NCBI RefSeq assembly: GCF_049933045.1
Contig: NZ_CP187926.1
Span: 2,976,001-3,040,000 of the forward strand
Length of the DNA stretch: 64,000 nucleotides
Origin: Pseudocolwellia sp049933045
GTDB taxonomy: Bacteria; Pseudomonadota; Gammaproteobacteria; Enterobacterales; Alteromonadaceae
Direction: 5' to 3'
The notes below the pieces were generated by a model, which made no database searches, was not told where the DNA came from, and saw only the letters and a list, made by a program, of their open reading frames with translations. The stretch's first letter is position 1. Each line of letters starts with the position of its first letter. The translations under genes were made by a program, and so were the position numbers. Of the stretch, positions 37,142 to 47,214 are shown one piece after another.

Positions 37142-40093
37142 TTAGAACTTACCACGTACGCCAACAGTGTAACGACGATCTGCTTCACTATATTGCCAGT
37201 TGCTACCTAACTCGGTAACCTGGCGAATTGGCTCACCAGTTAAATTAACCGCATTAGCTACAAGAGTAATGTTGTCATTCAAGTCATAACTTGCTGAGAA
37301 ATCAACTTGACCACGAGCATCACGGTAGTTATTGCCTAGAGTAACATCAGTTATAGTACTATCAGCAAGAGCGGCTAATGCACCTACAGGGCGAACACGT
37401 TTCTCATCTTGAGTATCTAAGTACTTGTCACGCCAGTTATAAGCTAAACGAATTTGAATACCTTCGTGCTCCCAGTAAACTTGAGTATTAAAGGTATTAT
37501 TAGAAATATCTAATAATGGGTTACCATCTGGTTGCTTACTATATGCGTATGTGTAGTTTACATTAACGCCTAATCCAGCCCAAGCACCTGGTAAGAAATC
37601 AAGCTGTTGTTGGTATGCTAACTCTAAGCCTTTAATAGAGCCACTTCCGCCATTAACATCAGTATCAATAACAATACCTGTTAAACCAGCAGCTTTCTGA
37701 GCTTCAACAAAAGCTAAATCTTGGCCAACACCCGCAGTAACAAGATTATCTTGACTTACACCTGCAACATCTAACAGACACACATCTATAAATTCATTTA
37801 CGTTCTGACCTGTAACTGTTTCAGGATCAGCAACACAAGAACTACTACTTTGAGTGAAAGATTTAACATCTTTGTAGAATAGAGCTGCAGATACAAGTCC
37901 ACCTTCACCAAAGTAATGCTCTATACCTAAATCGTATTGAGTTACACGGTAAGGGTCTAGTTGATAAGAGCCTTGTGTACCAGTTACAAGCGAGTTATCA
38001 ATATTTAGTGCTGGACTTAACTCACCAAATTCAGCTCTACGCATTACTTTTGCAGCAGCAAAACGTAAAACGGTATCATCATTTAGTGTATATGTTGCAT
38101 TAATACTTGGTAAGAAATCTGAATAGTCGTGCTCTTGTGACTCATCAAAAGTAGCCGATGTTAAATCTGTAGTTACGTAACGAGCACCAACAACGGCAGT
38201 AAGTTCATCAAAGTCTAAATGAAACTGAGTATAAATAGCTCTAGTTTCTTCTTCAATATGCGCATATGAACCTGTGTTGCGAACCATATTGTCATCAAGC
38301 GAACCTGTTAATTCATGGCTAGTGCCAGCAAGCATTTGCTTAACTCTGTCGTAAGTACCATTAATATCGTATGCTAATAATGCACCGTCATATACATAGT
38401 AATTAGTTAATGCGTTATTTCCAGCAATACCACTTTGATCGAAAGAGTTATCATGGTTAATCGCTTTAAATCCACCATACGAATCATTAAAGTCATCAAC
38501 CCATACAGGAGTTACAACACCATCAACTGTAACACTTGTTTGTAAGTTCTTAAGTTCGTCACCATTATTTCTCAGGTCATGGCGGTCAATTTCGTAATCA
38601 CGACTTGTAGTACGCACACCAGCTTTAATAGAGCTAATAAACTCTAAGTTTGCAAATGGTTCGGTATATTCTATATCTAAGCGGATTGCTGTTTCTTCAT
38701 TCTCTGTCACATGTCGTTGATGACTAAATTGACGAATAGCTAAGTTATCAGGATTAAGAAGTGCATCTTCATCTGAGAAGATAATACCAGGAACTTCATT
38801 CCCACTGTCTGTCATTGTAAGCGTGAAAAGATGTTCAGTTATCGTGCCATCAGCTTCATATTGATCACGTGAAATAGGACGTAAATTAAATTCTGAATTT
38901 CTTCTCTCAGACTCAGATTTTGTATAAGCAATTTCACCAGATATCATTAATTGGTCAGTTAACTGCAATTCACCACCTAGTGCGCTAGATGAAGAGTCAT
39001 TAGTCGTAAAATCAGACCAAGTTTTAGGTTGCACAAAAACACTACCTGAACCAAAGTTTTGAAGCTGACCTTGTGAATCACCAAATGCATCATCAAGAAC
39101 TAAATCACTATAATCTTTACTGTCGTTAAGAACCGAATAAGCTTCTTGACCACCATCTAGATCAGTAGCATTAATATCTAAATAAATAAAGCCATCACCA
39201 CTTTTAGGAGCCCATTGTAAAGATAAGCCATATGCTGTTCTTTCACGTTGTTCTGTTTTTTGCTCTACGGTATTTTGACTTCTTACTAAGAAGTTACCTG
39301 CAGGATTGTTTGCTCGATCACTCTCACCGTTACCATCTAAATCAAGTTCAGTAGGTGTAACTAAGTTAATAAACTCGTCTCGACGTAATTCACGATCTTG
39401 GTACGCTAAAACAAATGATGCGCCAAAAGTACCTGCATCATCTAAGTCCCAGTTACGACCTGCTGAAATATTAAATTTAGGCGCCCAGTTTTCAGTCTTA
39501 TCTGCGTATTCACCATCTAATGTGAAAGCAACTAGTGGCTCATCTAATTCTAATGGACGAACTGTTGTCATATTGATCGTACCACCTAAGGCACCTTCAA
39601 TCATTTCAGGGGTAGGTGATTTAATAACTTCAACTGTTTTTAAGAAGCTTGATGGAAAATCATCAAGGCTAATACCATCACGACCAGCACCAGAAGTTGA
39701 ACGACCATTTAATTCAACACGGTTTTGTGAAATACCACGAATGGTTACTCCATTTCCGACACCAAAATCTGTGCTAATTGAAACGCCTGTAATACGCTGT
39801 AATGCTTCTGCAATATTATTATCAGGTAGTTTACCAATATCTTCAGCAACAATGGCATCAACAATACGAGCGTCTGTACGTTTAAGTAATGCAGCAGCCT
39901 TCATACTACCTAATATGCCTGTTACTTGTATTACTTCAATATCATCATAATTTTTTGTTTCTGAAGCTTCTGCTGCGTATGCTGGCATAGCTAACATAGC
40001 AACGAGAGCAGAACTATAAAGTGCTGACTTGTTTTTATTAGCTGAGCGACTTTTTTGTAACGCTGAGCTAATTTTATTTAATTTTATTGTCAT
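37142..40093 (-). CDS. TonB-dependent outer-membrane receptor (TIGR01782 type)
   Basis: The 983-residue precursor has a long signal peptide (about 1-40, ending MLAMPAYAAEA), a TonB-box-like DIEVIQVTG (52-60), a plug domain with RIVDAIVAEDIGKLPDNNIA and RITGVSI, then a 22-strand barrel ending in phenylalanine (RYTVGVRGKF). Members of this group take up oligosaccharides in Alteromonadales and Caulobacter. It lies at the edge of the alginate region but is separated from it by two unrelated plus-strand genes, so alginate specificity is only a guess. The gap 40094-40741 upstream holds its promoter. Confidence 0.9.
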   Translation of the reverse strand: MTIKLNKISSALQKSRSANKNKSALYSSALVAMLAMPAYAAEASETKNYDDIEVIQVTGILGSMKAAALLKRTDARIVDAIVAEDIGKLPDNNIAEALQRITGVSISTDFGVGNGVTIRGISQNRVELNGRSTSGAGRDGISLDDFPSSFLKTVEVIKSPTPEMIEGALGGTINMTTVRPLELDEPLVAFTLDGEYADKTENWAPKFNISAGRNWDLDDAGTFGASFVLAYQDRELRRDEFINLVTPTELDLDGNGESDRANNPAGNFLVRSQNTVEQKTEQRERTAYGLSLQWAPKSGDGFIYLDINATDLDGGQEAYSVLNDSKDYSDLVLDDAFGDSQGQLQNFGSGSVFVQPKTWSDFTTNDSSSSALGGELQLTDQLMISGEIAYTKSESERRNSEFNLRPISRDQYEADGTITEHLFTLTMTDSGNEVPGIIFSDEDALLNPDNLAIRQFSHQRHVTENEETAIRLDIEYTEPFANLEFISSIKAGVRTTSRDYEIDRHDLRNNGDELKNLQTSVTVDGVVTPVWVDDFNDSYGGFKAINHDNSFDQSGIAGNNALTNYYVYDGALLAYDINGTYDRVKQMLAGTSHELTGSLDDNMVRNTGSYAHIEEETRAIYTQFHLDFDELTAVVGARYVTTDLTSATFDESQEHDYSDFLPSINATYTLNDDTVLRFAAAKVMRRAEFGELSPALNIDNSLVTGTQGSYQLDPYRVTQYDLGIEHYFGEGGLVSAALFYKDVKSFTQSSSSCVADPETVTGQNVNEFIDVCLLDVAGVSQDNLVTAGVGQDLAFVEAQKAAGLTGIVIDTDVNGGSGSIKGLELAYQQQLDFLPGAWAGLGVNVNYTYAYSKQPDGNPLLDISNNTFNTQVYWEHEGIQIRLAYNWRDKYLDTQDEKRVRPVGALAALADSTITDVTLGNNYRDARGQVDFSASYDLNDNITLVANAVNLTGEPIRQVTELGSNWQYSEADRRYTVGVRGKF

Positions 40094-40278
40094 ATTAAAT
40101 TCCCCTAAACCGATTTATGAAAATAGTAAAATAAAACTGATGATTTTTTGTTTTTATTATCACCAGTTCAATAATCAACCTCAACTTAACCAACATCATG
40201 ACCATTGTCAATCAGTTTGACCTTACCAATTAACAAATAAATTACAAATATTTGAAGTTAGCTTTAATACCAAAAGTT

Positions 40279-40343
40279 CTTTATAAATATTTATTTACTC
40301 GATTCTAACTAATCCTTGAATTTGTAAATAATGATTTATAAAG
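40279..40343. promoter_or_regulatory. long inverted repeat upstream of the TonB receptor gene
   Basis: CTTTATAAATATTTATTTAC (40279-40298) and GTAAATAATGATTTATAAAG (40324-40343) are inverse complements at 18 of 20 positions, separated by 25 bases. It lies about 190-250 bases before the receptor start, in a gap with no gene. It may be an operator pair or a leader hairpin. Confidence 0.4.
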
Positions 40344-40741
40344 CGTAGATTAAACTCTCTGTAAATTTGAGTTTTAATCTAACATCATGAATATAAAGAT
40401 TAAGAAAATTCATTTGTAGCTATAAACTACAGTATATTCAATAGTAAAAATTCTCCCTCCCTCTTCTTTTTATAAATAATTGAATTAATAATTAAGTCAT
40501 GCTTTTATGAATTTAAAATGCGTTTATAAAAAGTAAATTTATATTATGAAAAGTTAATAATATTTAATTAGTCATTAGACTTTCTCTTATATTCAATTAA
40601 TAAACACAAATATTTATACAGTTTTTTCATAAATTATCGGCCAAATTATTTTTTATTTTCTTTTATTTGAATTTTATACTTGAAAGTATTAATCAAGATC
40701 TCCATTATTTAGTTATGACGAATGATTACTATTAAATATTG

Positions 40742-41026
40742 ATGAAAAATACACTCCAACTCATATTGCTTTTACCTTGCATACTATTATTTTCTTTCGA
40801 AAGTAATAGTGCTATTGCTGAAAGCGATTTGTGGGATGTTGAGCAATCAATACAAGAAACCATTAGTGACATAGATAGCCATGATATTGATTGGGCTATT
40901 TATAAATATGAATTAACCTCCCTTCCTCGCTTTCCTGAAGAGCAATACACCTCTAGTGATGCTTCTATAATCAAAGCAACGCTAACTTATAGCCTTATTC
41001 GTGCTCCGCCATTATTCGATATTTAA
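40742..41026 (+). CDS. small secreted protein of unknown function (94 aa)
   Basis: The frame begins MKNTLQLILLLPCILLFSFESNSAIAES, with a clear signal peptide cut near residue 25. The mature part of about 70 residues is acidic (DVEQSIQETISDIDSHDIDW) and ends in APPLFDI. No conserved family is recognised. No good Shine-Dalgarno is present. It is 135 bases upstream of the CBS-domain gene on the same strand and could share its transcript. Confidence 0.5.
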   Translation: MKNTLQLILLLPCILLFSFESNSAIAESDLWDVEQSIQETISDIDSHDIDWAIYKYELTSLPRFPEEQYTSSDASIIKATLTYSLIRAPPLFDI

Positions 41027-41161
41027 ACCTTTACATTAAATAGAAGATTACTTTTACATAGTTAAAACTTCCCCTTTAAGTACATGAGTATTTATTGCCG
41101 AAAGTATCTATGGATCTAAGTCTTCGCACCTTTAAATATCGAACAAAGTACAGAGGCTATT

Positions 41162-41734
41162 ATGAAAAACCTAAAATTAGTTAACATAGATAATATCGAC
41201 TACATCGTAAAACCTGATGACTTCGAACAAGTCACCTTAAAATCACCTGCTACAGCTATATTCACTGACTTTAAACAGTTTAACCCTTCAAGTATTACAG
41301 AAAATACTAAAGCAGTAGATGCATTAGATTTAATGTTAAAAACCCATGTTCACCTTAATCTTGTTATATCTGAAAATGATGATTTTGTTGGTGTAATTAC
41401 TGATTCAGATGTTTCTGAACAATCGATTATGCATGAGATCACATTAGGTAATACAAGAGAAGAAATCTTAGTTAGCGATTTAATGTTACCTAAAGACAAG
41501 ATTATGACTTTTGATATTTCACAGCTTGAACATGCGACCGTTGCAGATGTAGTAAATACTTTAAAACAAAATGGCTTACATCACTGTTTAGTAATGGATA
41601 CCTATAATCATCATATTCGCGGCATCATATCTTCTAAAGAAATTGAACGTAAATTACACATTCCTATTGATATACCAAAGAATGTTGTTTTCGCTAAAAG
41701 ATTTAATGAGATGAATGTTATTAATGCTTATTAG
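41162..41734 (+). CDS. tandem CBS-domain protein
   Basis: The 190-residue soluble protein has two CBS domains (about 38-105 and 107-170), with the CBS patterns LVISENDDFVGVITDSDV and HCLVMDTYNHHIRGIISSKEI. There is no catalytic or membrane part. Stand-alone CBS pairs usually bind adenine nucleotides and regulate a partner. AGAGG precedes the ATG. The partner is unknown. It is followed by a bidirectional terminator shared with kdgK. Confidence 0.75.
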   Translation: MKNLKLVNIDNIDYIVKPDDFEQVTLKSPATAIFTDFKQFNPSSITENTKAVDALDLMLKTHVHLNLVISENDDFVGVITDSDVSEQSIMHEITLGNTREEILVSDLMLPKDKIMTFDISQLEHATVADVVNTLKQNGLHHCLVMDTYNHHIRGIISSKEIERKLHIPIDIPKNVVFAKRFNEMNVINAY

Positions 41735-41857
41735 ATGAACTGAGGTGTGTATTAATCGCTTCATGGTAACTTGGTGAGTAAACCCTAGAGCTTTGTATTT
41801 TGATTAACTGAATTAGTTCAGGTTAACTAGAAAGGAGAAAACAAAACCCTTAAACAT

Positions 41858-41894
41858 TAAAAAAGGCCTTCTGAACATTCAGAAGGCCTTTTTA
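41858..41894. terminator. bidirectional terminator between the CBS gene and kdgK
   Basis: AAAAAGGCCTTCTGAA and TTCAGAAGGCCTTTTT form a perfect 16-bp stem with a two-base loop and T-runs on both strands. It separates the plus-strand CBS gene from the minus-strand alginate operon. Confidence 0.9.
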
Positions 41895-41962
41895 GATCAA
41901 TATTATTAAATTATTTTAATTAGGTAAAGCAAACACGTTGAATGTAATGCCCAATAAATAGA

Positions 41963-42919
41963 TTAATTTAAGCGATATAAGTCATTATCAATAAAAGCTT
42001 GGAAAACGTCTTGTTCAACGATTGCGCCTTTATGTTGAATAACTAAAGCCGCTGAAGCCGAAGCTAACTTTATAGCGTCATTGCTATTCGTACCAGCAGT
42101 ACGAGCACCGACAAATACACCATTAAACGAGTCACCTGCCGACGTTGTATCAACTACATTTTCAACAGGAGTTATCGCAATATCAGTGCGTGTATTGTCT
42201 TTAATATACACTACACCTTTCTCGCCATTTTTAATTACTAACTCATCAAATGTATAAGCTTCACTAAATGTAATAACTTCTTCAGCCGTGTTTAATTGAT
42301 ATAGCTGTTTAAAGTCATCTACACCTGGTAACGCTATATTACTTAATGTAAATGCTTGATGATATTCCTGCTTAGCTTCATCAGGAGAACTCCACATTCT
42401 TGCACGATAATTAGGATCAAAAATTATCGTTACACCTGCAGATTTCAATTGTTCAACCATTTCCCAGAATTTTGGACGATCTTCTGGTGTAATAACAGCT
42501 AATGAAATACCTGAGAAGAAGAAAACATCACCTTGTGACATTTTCTCTATTTCTGCTGAATCAATCGATTTCATTACTTGTCTAGCAGCTGAGTTTTCAC
42601 GCCAATAAGTAAAAGTTCTTTCACCTTCACTATCAGTTTTAATTGAATATAAGCCTGCAATTTTATCAGTAGAGCGATAAACAAAATCTGTTTCTATATT
42701 TTGTTGTTGAAAGTATTCAACCATATTCGAGCTAAATTCATCAGTACCTACAGCCGTAACTATATTTACCTTCATATCAGCAAAAACACGCTTTAAATAG
42801 ACTGCTGTATTGAATACATCACCAGCAAAAGATTGCTTTAATGTTTGTGGCAATTGAGCATTAGGTGAAACGTTTAATAGTTCCACCATACACTCACCAA
42901 ATAAAAAGATATTTTTCAT
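41963..42919 (-). CDS. kdgK: 2-dehydro-3-deoxygluconokinase
   Basis: The 318-residue PfkB-family sugar kinase begins IFLFGECMVELLNVSP and carries the ATP-site and catalytic-Asp block VDTTSAGDSFNGVFVGAR. It phosphorylates 2-keto-3-deoxygluconate to KDPG. It is the last gene of the minus-strand set kdgF-MFS-kdgK, five bases after the MFS stop, so it is translationally close-coupled. The assignment to KDG, as opposed to another sugar, rests on the alginate context and on KdgK-like residues. Confidence 0.88.
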   Translation of the reverse strand: MKNIFLFGECMVELLNVSPNAQLPQTLKQSFAGDVFNTAVYLKRVFADMKVNIVTAVGTDEFSSNMVEYFQQQNIETDFVYRSTDKIAGLYSIKTDSEGERTFTYWRENSAARQVMKSIDSAEIEKMSQGDVFFFSGISLAVITPEDRPKFWEMVEQLKSAGVTIIFDPNYRARMWSSPDEAKQEYHQAFTLSNIALPGVDDFKQLYQLNTAEEVITFSEAYTFDELVIKNGEKGVVYIKDNTRTDIAITPVENVVDTTSAGDSFNGVFVGARTAGTNSNDAIKLASASAALVIQHKGAIVEQDVFQAFIDNDLYRLN

Positions 42920-42924
42920 TCAGC

Positions 42925-44244
42925 TTACTTCCTTTTTAAAGGTTTTAAAGGTTTTAAAGGTTCAATTTTTGGAATTAGTATCCATACTGCAGCTATAGCA
43001 ATAACAGCTAAAGAAGCACCAATCACAAATGCTGGAGTGTAGTTACCATCAGCAGTAAGAATAGGTACTAATGCAGTTAAGCCTAATGCGCCTAATTTAG
43101 CCGCCATACCAGCGAAACCTGAAAGTGTACCAACAGCTTTTTTACCATATAAATCACTTGGTAAAGTTTGGACATTACCGATAGTCGTTTGGAAACCAAA
43201 CAAGATAACAGCCATAATAATTACAGCAGTAGTTGGCCCACCAGGATTAGCCATAGCTAAAAGTGCAGGTAACATGATCAAACAGCCTAAAGTAATAGTT
43301 AGCTTACGTGTTTTATCCGTATTCCAGCCTGCTTTTAAACGATTTTGCGCAAGAAGACCACCAAACCAAGCACCAAACATAGCACCGACATAAGGTACCC
43401 AACCGTATATACCAATAGATTTAACATCCATGCCATATACTTCGTTTAAGTAAATAGGGATCCAAAAAACAAATAACCACCAGATAGGATCGATTGCTGC
43501 AGAAGCTATAATTACACCCCAGCTTTGCTTACGTGAAAGTAACTCACGTGTAGTTGGATTATATTCTTCTTCCTCTTCACCAAAAGAGTCACTAGCATCA
43601 GTGTTACGCTGACCTGTTAAAATATATTCACGCTCTTCAGCTGTGATCCAAGGATGAGATTTAGGTGGAGCTTTAACTAAGATAATCCAAGGGATAAGCC
43701 ATAATAGACCGACTAAACCTATCACAACAAAAACCATCTGCCAGCTAAAATAAACAGTTAAGTAAGCGATCAATGGAATAGCAATAATGCCACCAATTGC
43801 TGCGCCAGAGTTAAAAATACCTTGAGCTAAAGCACGCTCTTTCGTTGGAAACCAGTCAGCATTACTTTTTGCTGCACCAGGCCAGTTACCAGCTTCAGCA
43901 ACACCTAAAATAGCACGGAATATACTAAAACTTAGTACGCCCTGAGCAAATGCATGGGCTGCAGTAGCAAGTGACCAAACACCAATAGATAAAACAAAAC
44001 CTAAACGTGTACCTACCCAGTCAAATATTTTACCAAAAATAGCCTGACCAAACGCATAAGACAATATGAAAACAATTGAGATGTTTGCATAGATTTGTTT
44101 ACGTTCTAAAGCCGACTCGTCAGGGAAAAGATCCTCTACGATATCTGGCCATAATACGCTTAGCGCAGAACGGTCAATATAGTTAATAACAGTAGCTAAT
44201 GCGATTAAAGCAATTACCCACCAACGTAAGTTTTTCAATTGCAT
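42925..44244 (-). CDS. MFS transporter, hexuronate/alginate-product type
   Basis: The 439-residue protein has twelve membrane helices of the anion:cation symporter (ExuT/GudP-like) subgroup, with RWWVIALIALATVINYIDR at the start and AEAGNWPGAAKSNADWFP in the first half. The central loop contains an acidic run (SFGEEEEEYN). It probably imports unsaturated uronate or its keto form across the inner membrane. Its start overlaps the kdgF stop by one base (TAATG), and kdgK follows. Confidence 0.88.
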   Translation of the reverse strand: MQLKNLRWWVIALIALATVINYIDRSALSVLWPDIVEDLFPDESALERKQIYANISIVFILSYAFGQAIFGKIFDWVGTRLGFVLSIGVWSLATAAHAFAQGVLSFSIFRAILGVAEAGNWPGAAKSNADWFPTKERALAQGIFNSGAAIGGIIAIPLIAYLTVYFSWQMVFVVIGLVGLLWLIPWIILVKAPPKSHPWITAEEREYILTGQRNTDASDSFGEEEEEYNPTTRELLSRKQSWGVIIASAAIDPIWWLFVFWIPIYLNEVYGMDVKSIGIYGWVPYVGAMFGAWFGGLLAQNRLKAGWNTDKTRKLTITLGCLIMLPALLAMANPGGPTTAVIIMAVILFGFQTTIGNVQTLPSDLYGKKAVGTLSGFAGMAAKLGALGLTALVPILTADGNYTPAFVIGASLAVIAIAAVWILIPKIEPLKPLKPLKRK

Positions 44245-44621
44245 TAGATGCTTTCCTTATCAGCAGGCTTTGGTAAAAGCCCTTCTTCTACAAAATCTTC
44301 ACGTGGAGGACTAAAAGTATCAATTAGAATACCGCCAGTTGGACAAGTAGCACCATGATCAGCATATGGAGGAATTAAACAGCTATCGCCAGGCTTCATT
44401 ACTTTAGTTACACCGTTAATATTGAAATGAAATTCGCCTTCAACAATATAAGTCACTTGAGAATGTCTATGCGCATGGTTATAACCAATAGCACCTTTTT
44501 CAAACCAAATTTTTACGGCCATTAACTCTTCGTTATAACCAAGCATTTGACGCTTTAAACCGCCGCCTATGTCTTCGATTTCTGTTTCGTTACCGAATGA
44601 AAAAATTTCACTTTGACTCAT
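44244..44621 (-). CDS. kdgF: KdgF-type cupin, unsaturated uronate ring-opening
   Basis: The 125-residue single cupin has metal-ligand histidines in YNHAHRHSQVTYIVEGEF and a second cupin motif GDSCLIPPYADHGA. KdgF speeds the conversion of 4,5-unsaturated uronate, released by alginate or pectin lyases, to the linear keto form (DEH). AGGAG precedes the ATG. It leads the operon kdgF-MFS-kdgK. No operator was recognised in the 201-base gap before it. Confidence 0.9.
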   Translation of the reverse strand: MSQSEIFSFGNETEIEDIGGGLKRQMLGYNEELMAVKIWFEKGAIGYNHAHRHSQVTYIVEGEFHFNINGVTKVMKPGDSCLIPPYADHGATCPTGGILIDTFSPPREDFVEEGLLPKPADKESI

Positions 44622-44822
44622 GATGAACTCCTACTATTTTTATTTCGAAAAATTAAATTATCCGTAAATTCAAAGTTGTTTTTACAAGAAAATTAATTAT
44701 GTTTTAGTTTGTTAATTTTTTACTTTTAAAAGCTAAACTAAATTTAAGAAATACAACATGACAATTTTATGATGTTATATTTATTTATTTTTAGACACTC
44801 TCTTTTAAAATATTATCTCTAA

Positions 44823-47096
44823 TTATTTTATTTTATTATTGCTAATAATTGCAGTGTGCGCACCACTTGCACGTAATTCAACAACACTTGGTTGTGGTGT
44901 ATTATTCAATGTATTGTTAGTGATATACGTTATAGGTTCGCCAACAGTATGCTCTACGTTGATTACCGCTGTATTTTCAAAAGTATTATTTTCAATAGTA
45001 GAAACCTGTACACCATGTAATAAAATTGCAGATTTAGATTTATTACGTTTGCCGTTACCTACATTGTTAATTTTATTATCTTTTAATAATAAGTGAGGAC
45101 CAAAAGTACTTTCATCAGAACCACCACGATATAAGTTAACTAAGATACCTTCAACATTTTTGAATTCATTATTTTTTATGTTTAAGTACTCGGCATTGTA
45201 TATACCAAGGTCGTCAGTTTCTTTATTTAATCTAAATATATCACCAGTAATGTTTTCAAAAGTATTGTTTTCAATATCAATTGATAAAGCAAATGCGCGG
45301 CTACCTGAATCAAAGAAGTGGAATGAATGGTTAATGTTTAAGTCTTTAACTACACTATTTTTCATTGCAAAACGGTAGTTTTTGAACATACCCCATTTAG
45401 CTGTTCTTACAAAAGTATTACCTGAGTAATCAGCACTATTTGCACCACTCACAACAATACCATCAATGCTCAAACTACCACCATTATTAATTTCAAATAA
45501 GGTAGAACGACCAAACTCAACAGTTACCATATGACGATTTTTTGCTTGAATTGAAATTGTTTTTTCAAGCTTGATGATTTTCTCAATCGTATAGTTACCA
45601 TCTTCTAATACTAATGTATCACCTGATGCTGCTTGCTCAATCGCTTGATATAAAGATTCGCCACCAGCTTTCACTGTCGTTGTTTTTCCTGAACCAAATT
45701 CAACTTCTGGTTCTACTTTCTCGTACCAAGTTGTACCTGTTTGGTTTTTCTGAGTTGGTTGAAGGTTTTTAGATACACCCGCATTAGTTGGATTATTAGT
45801 TGGGTATAACAAACCATTTGCAGCTCTCTCTAAAACTAGAGTTTGTGGTGCAATACCTGAAGTAATTTTATTATCAGTTAACTTGTTAGAGATATTGTCT
45901 TTAAATGTAACGCCACTAATATCATCAAATACTGAAAATGGAGCTTTTCCATTTTTATTATAAAATAAGTTATTTGAAACAGTACTGTCTTTAGGAACGG
46001 CTGAACGTTCAGCATCAGAACCTGCAGCTAAATGTACATGGTCAACATTGATAATTGAATTGTTTGCTATTTTTGCGTTAACCACTTGATGATAACGATT
46101 AATACTAGAGTTTGGTACACCGTTCATTACCGTTAAACCACTACCAAAACGGTAACCAGTTAAACCTTCTAAATAGTTATTACGTACAGTTTGATCTCTG
46201 TTTATTACACGAATACCACCTGTATGGTCAACACCATTACCAAAGAACACGTTGTTCTCAATAAGGTTACCATTACCATGGCGAAGTGTTAGCGTACCGC
46301 GTGATTCAAAAAAGGTGTTATTAACAATCGTGTTTTTACCTGATTTAACTGAAATGATTTCAACTTCACCATTACAACGGTCAAAGTAGTTATTTTCTAC
46401 TAATGTAAATGAATTAGTTAATGAATGATGACTTGTACCAATTCTTAATGTTTCACCACCGTTAGATCCAAAAATTGGTCTAGGGCCAAAATAGTTATGA
46501 TCTATTTTATGGTGATTTTCTTGACTATCTTCTGTAGTCAAACGAACAGCAACCGTAACACCTTTGTTACGTTTACCGACTAAATGATTATGATCAAAAC
46601 GGTTGTATTGTCCGTAAATACCTACCCAGTAATCTGCTTCGAAACGATCTGGGTTACTGTAATTATCTATAACAACTTCTGTTACACGTGAATGATATGC
46701 AAGATCATCTTTATTACGTCTAAATGAAATAACTTCACTACTTGGTGTAAAACCATTTTTAAATACTAAACCAGAAACAACTAAATGCTTACCTGCTATG
46801 CGCAAGTTAGAGCTACCAGACAAAATCACTTTGCCTTTAGTTTCAGCTGTTAATGTAATTGGAGATTGTTCTGTACCCATTCCTTTAAATAAAATCTCAA
46901 AGTCTTGCCATACACCATTAGCCAACATGATAGTGTCGCCTGGCTTAACGTCTTTTAACGCTTGATCGTATGCCTGAGGAGTATCAACTAGATGAATATT
47001 ACTATCGACACTAGCTATATTAGTACACGCAAACAATGTACACAGAACTAACAACGTAAATGTAGTAAATACGTTAGACATTTTGAAATAATGCAT
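44823..47096 (-). CDS. PL6-family alginate lyase (lipoprotein)
   Basis: The 757-residue precursor has a lipoprotein signal with lipobox LFAC (Cys24). The N-terminal beta-helix (about 35-430) carries the PL6/chondroitinase-B motifs VEIISVKSGKNTIVNNTF (catalytic lysine) and SRGTLTLRHGNGNLIENN (catalytic arginine), with NGGETLRIGTS before them. A second beta-helix (about 465-757) follows, as in two-domain PL6 lyases such as AlyGC. It cleaves alginate, probably at the outer membrane surface. It stands alone between kdgF and the receptor remnant, on the same strand. Confidence 0.9.
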   Translation of the reverse strand: MHYFKMSNVFTTFTLLVLCTLFACTNIASVDSNIHLVDTPQAYDQALKDVKPGDTIMLANGVWQDFEILFKGMGTEQSPITLTAETKGKVILSGSSNLRIAGKHLVVSGLVFKNGFTPSSEVISFRRNKDDLAYHSRVTEVVIDNYSNPDRFEADYWVGIYGQYNRFDHNHLVGKRNKGVTVAVRLTTEDSQENHHKIDHNYFGPRPIFGSNGGETLRIGTSHHSLTNSFTLVENNYFDRCNGEVEIISVKSGKNTIVNNTFFESRGTLTLRHGNGNLIENNVFFGNGVDHTGGIRVINRDQTVRNNYLEGLTGYRFGSGLTVMNGVPNSSINRYHQVVNAKIANNSIINVDHVHLAAGSDAERSAVPKDSTVSNNLFYNKNGKAPFSVFDDISGVTFKDNISNKLTDNKITSGIAPQTLVLERAANGLLYPTNNPTNAGVSKNLQPTQKNQTGTTWYEKVEPEVEFGSGKTTTVKAGGESLYQAIEQAASGDTLVLEDGNYTIEKIIKLEKTISIQAKNRHMVTVEFGRSTLFEINNGGSLSIDGIVVSGANSADYSGNTFVRTAKWGMFKNYRFAMKNSVVKDLNINHSFHFFDSGSRAFALSIDIENNTFENITGDIFRLNKETDDLGIYNAEYLNIKNNEFKNVEGILVNLYRGGSDESTFGPHLLLKDNKINNVGNGKRNKSKSAILLHGVQVSTIENNTFENTAVINVEHTVGEPITYITNNTLNNTPQPSVVELRASGAHTAIISNNKIK

Positions 47097-47214
47097 AAGG
47101 GACTCTTTATAATCTTTAAACGAGAAAATTTAGGGCCTCATATGATTAAACATGAAACCCTAACTTATAGAGGTTGGTAGTAAATATAAACTCACTACAA
47201 CTAGTACTTTCAAC

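Noticed and set aside
39306..39950. 214-codon plus-strand open frame
   Set aside because: It lies wholly antisense to the TonB-dependent receptor, has low-complexity Ser-rich composition and no ribosome site.
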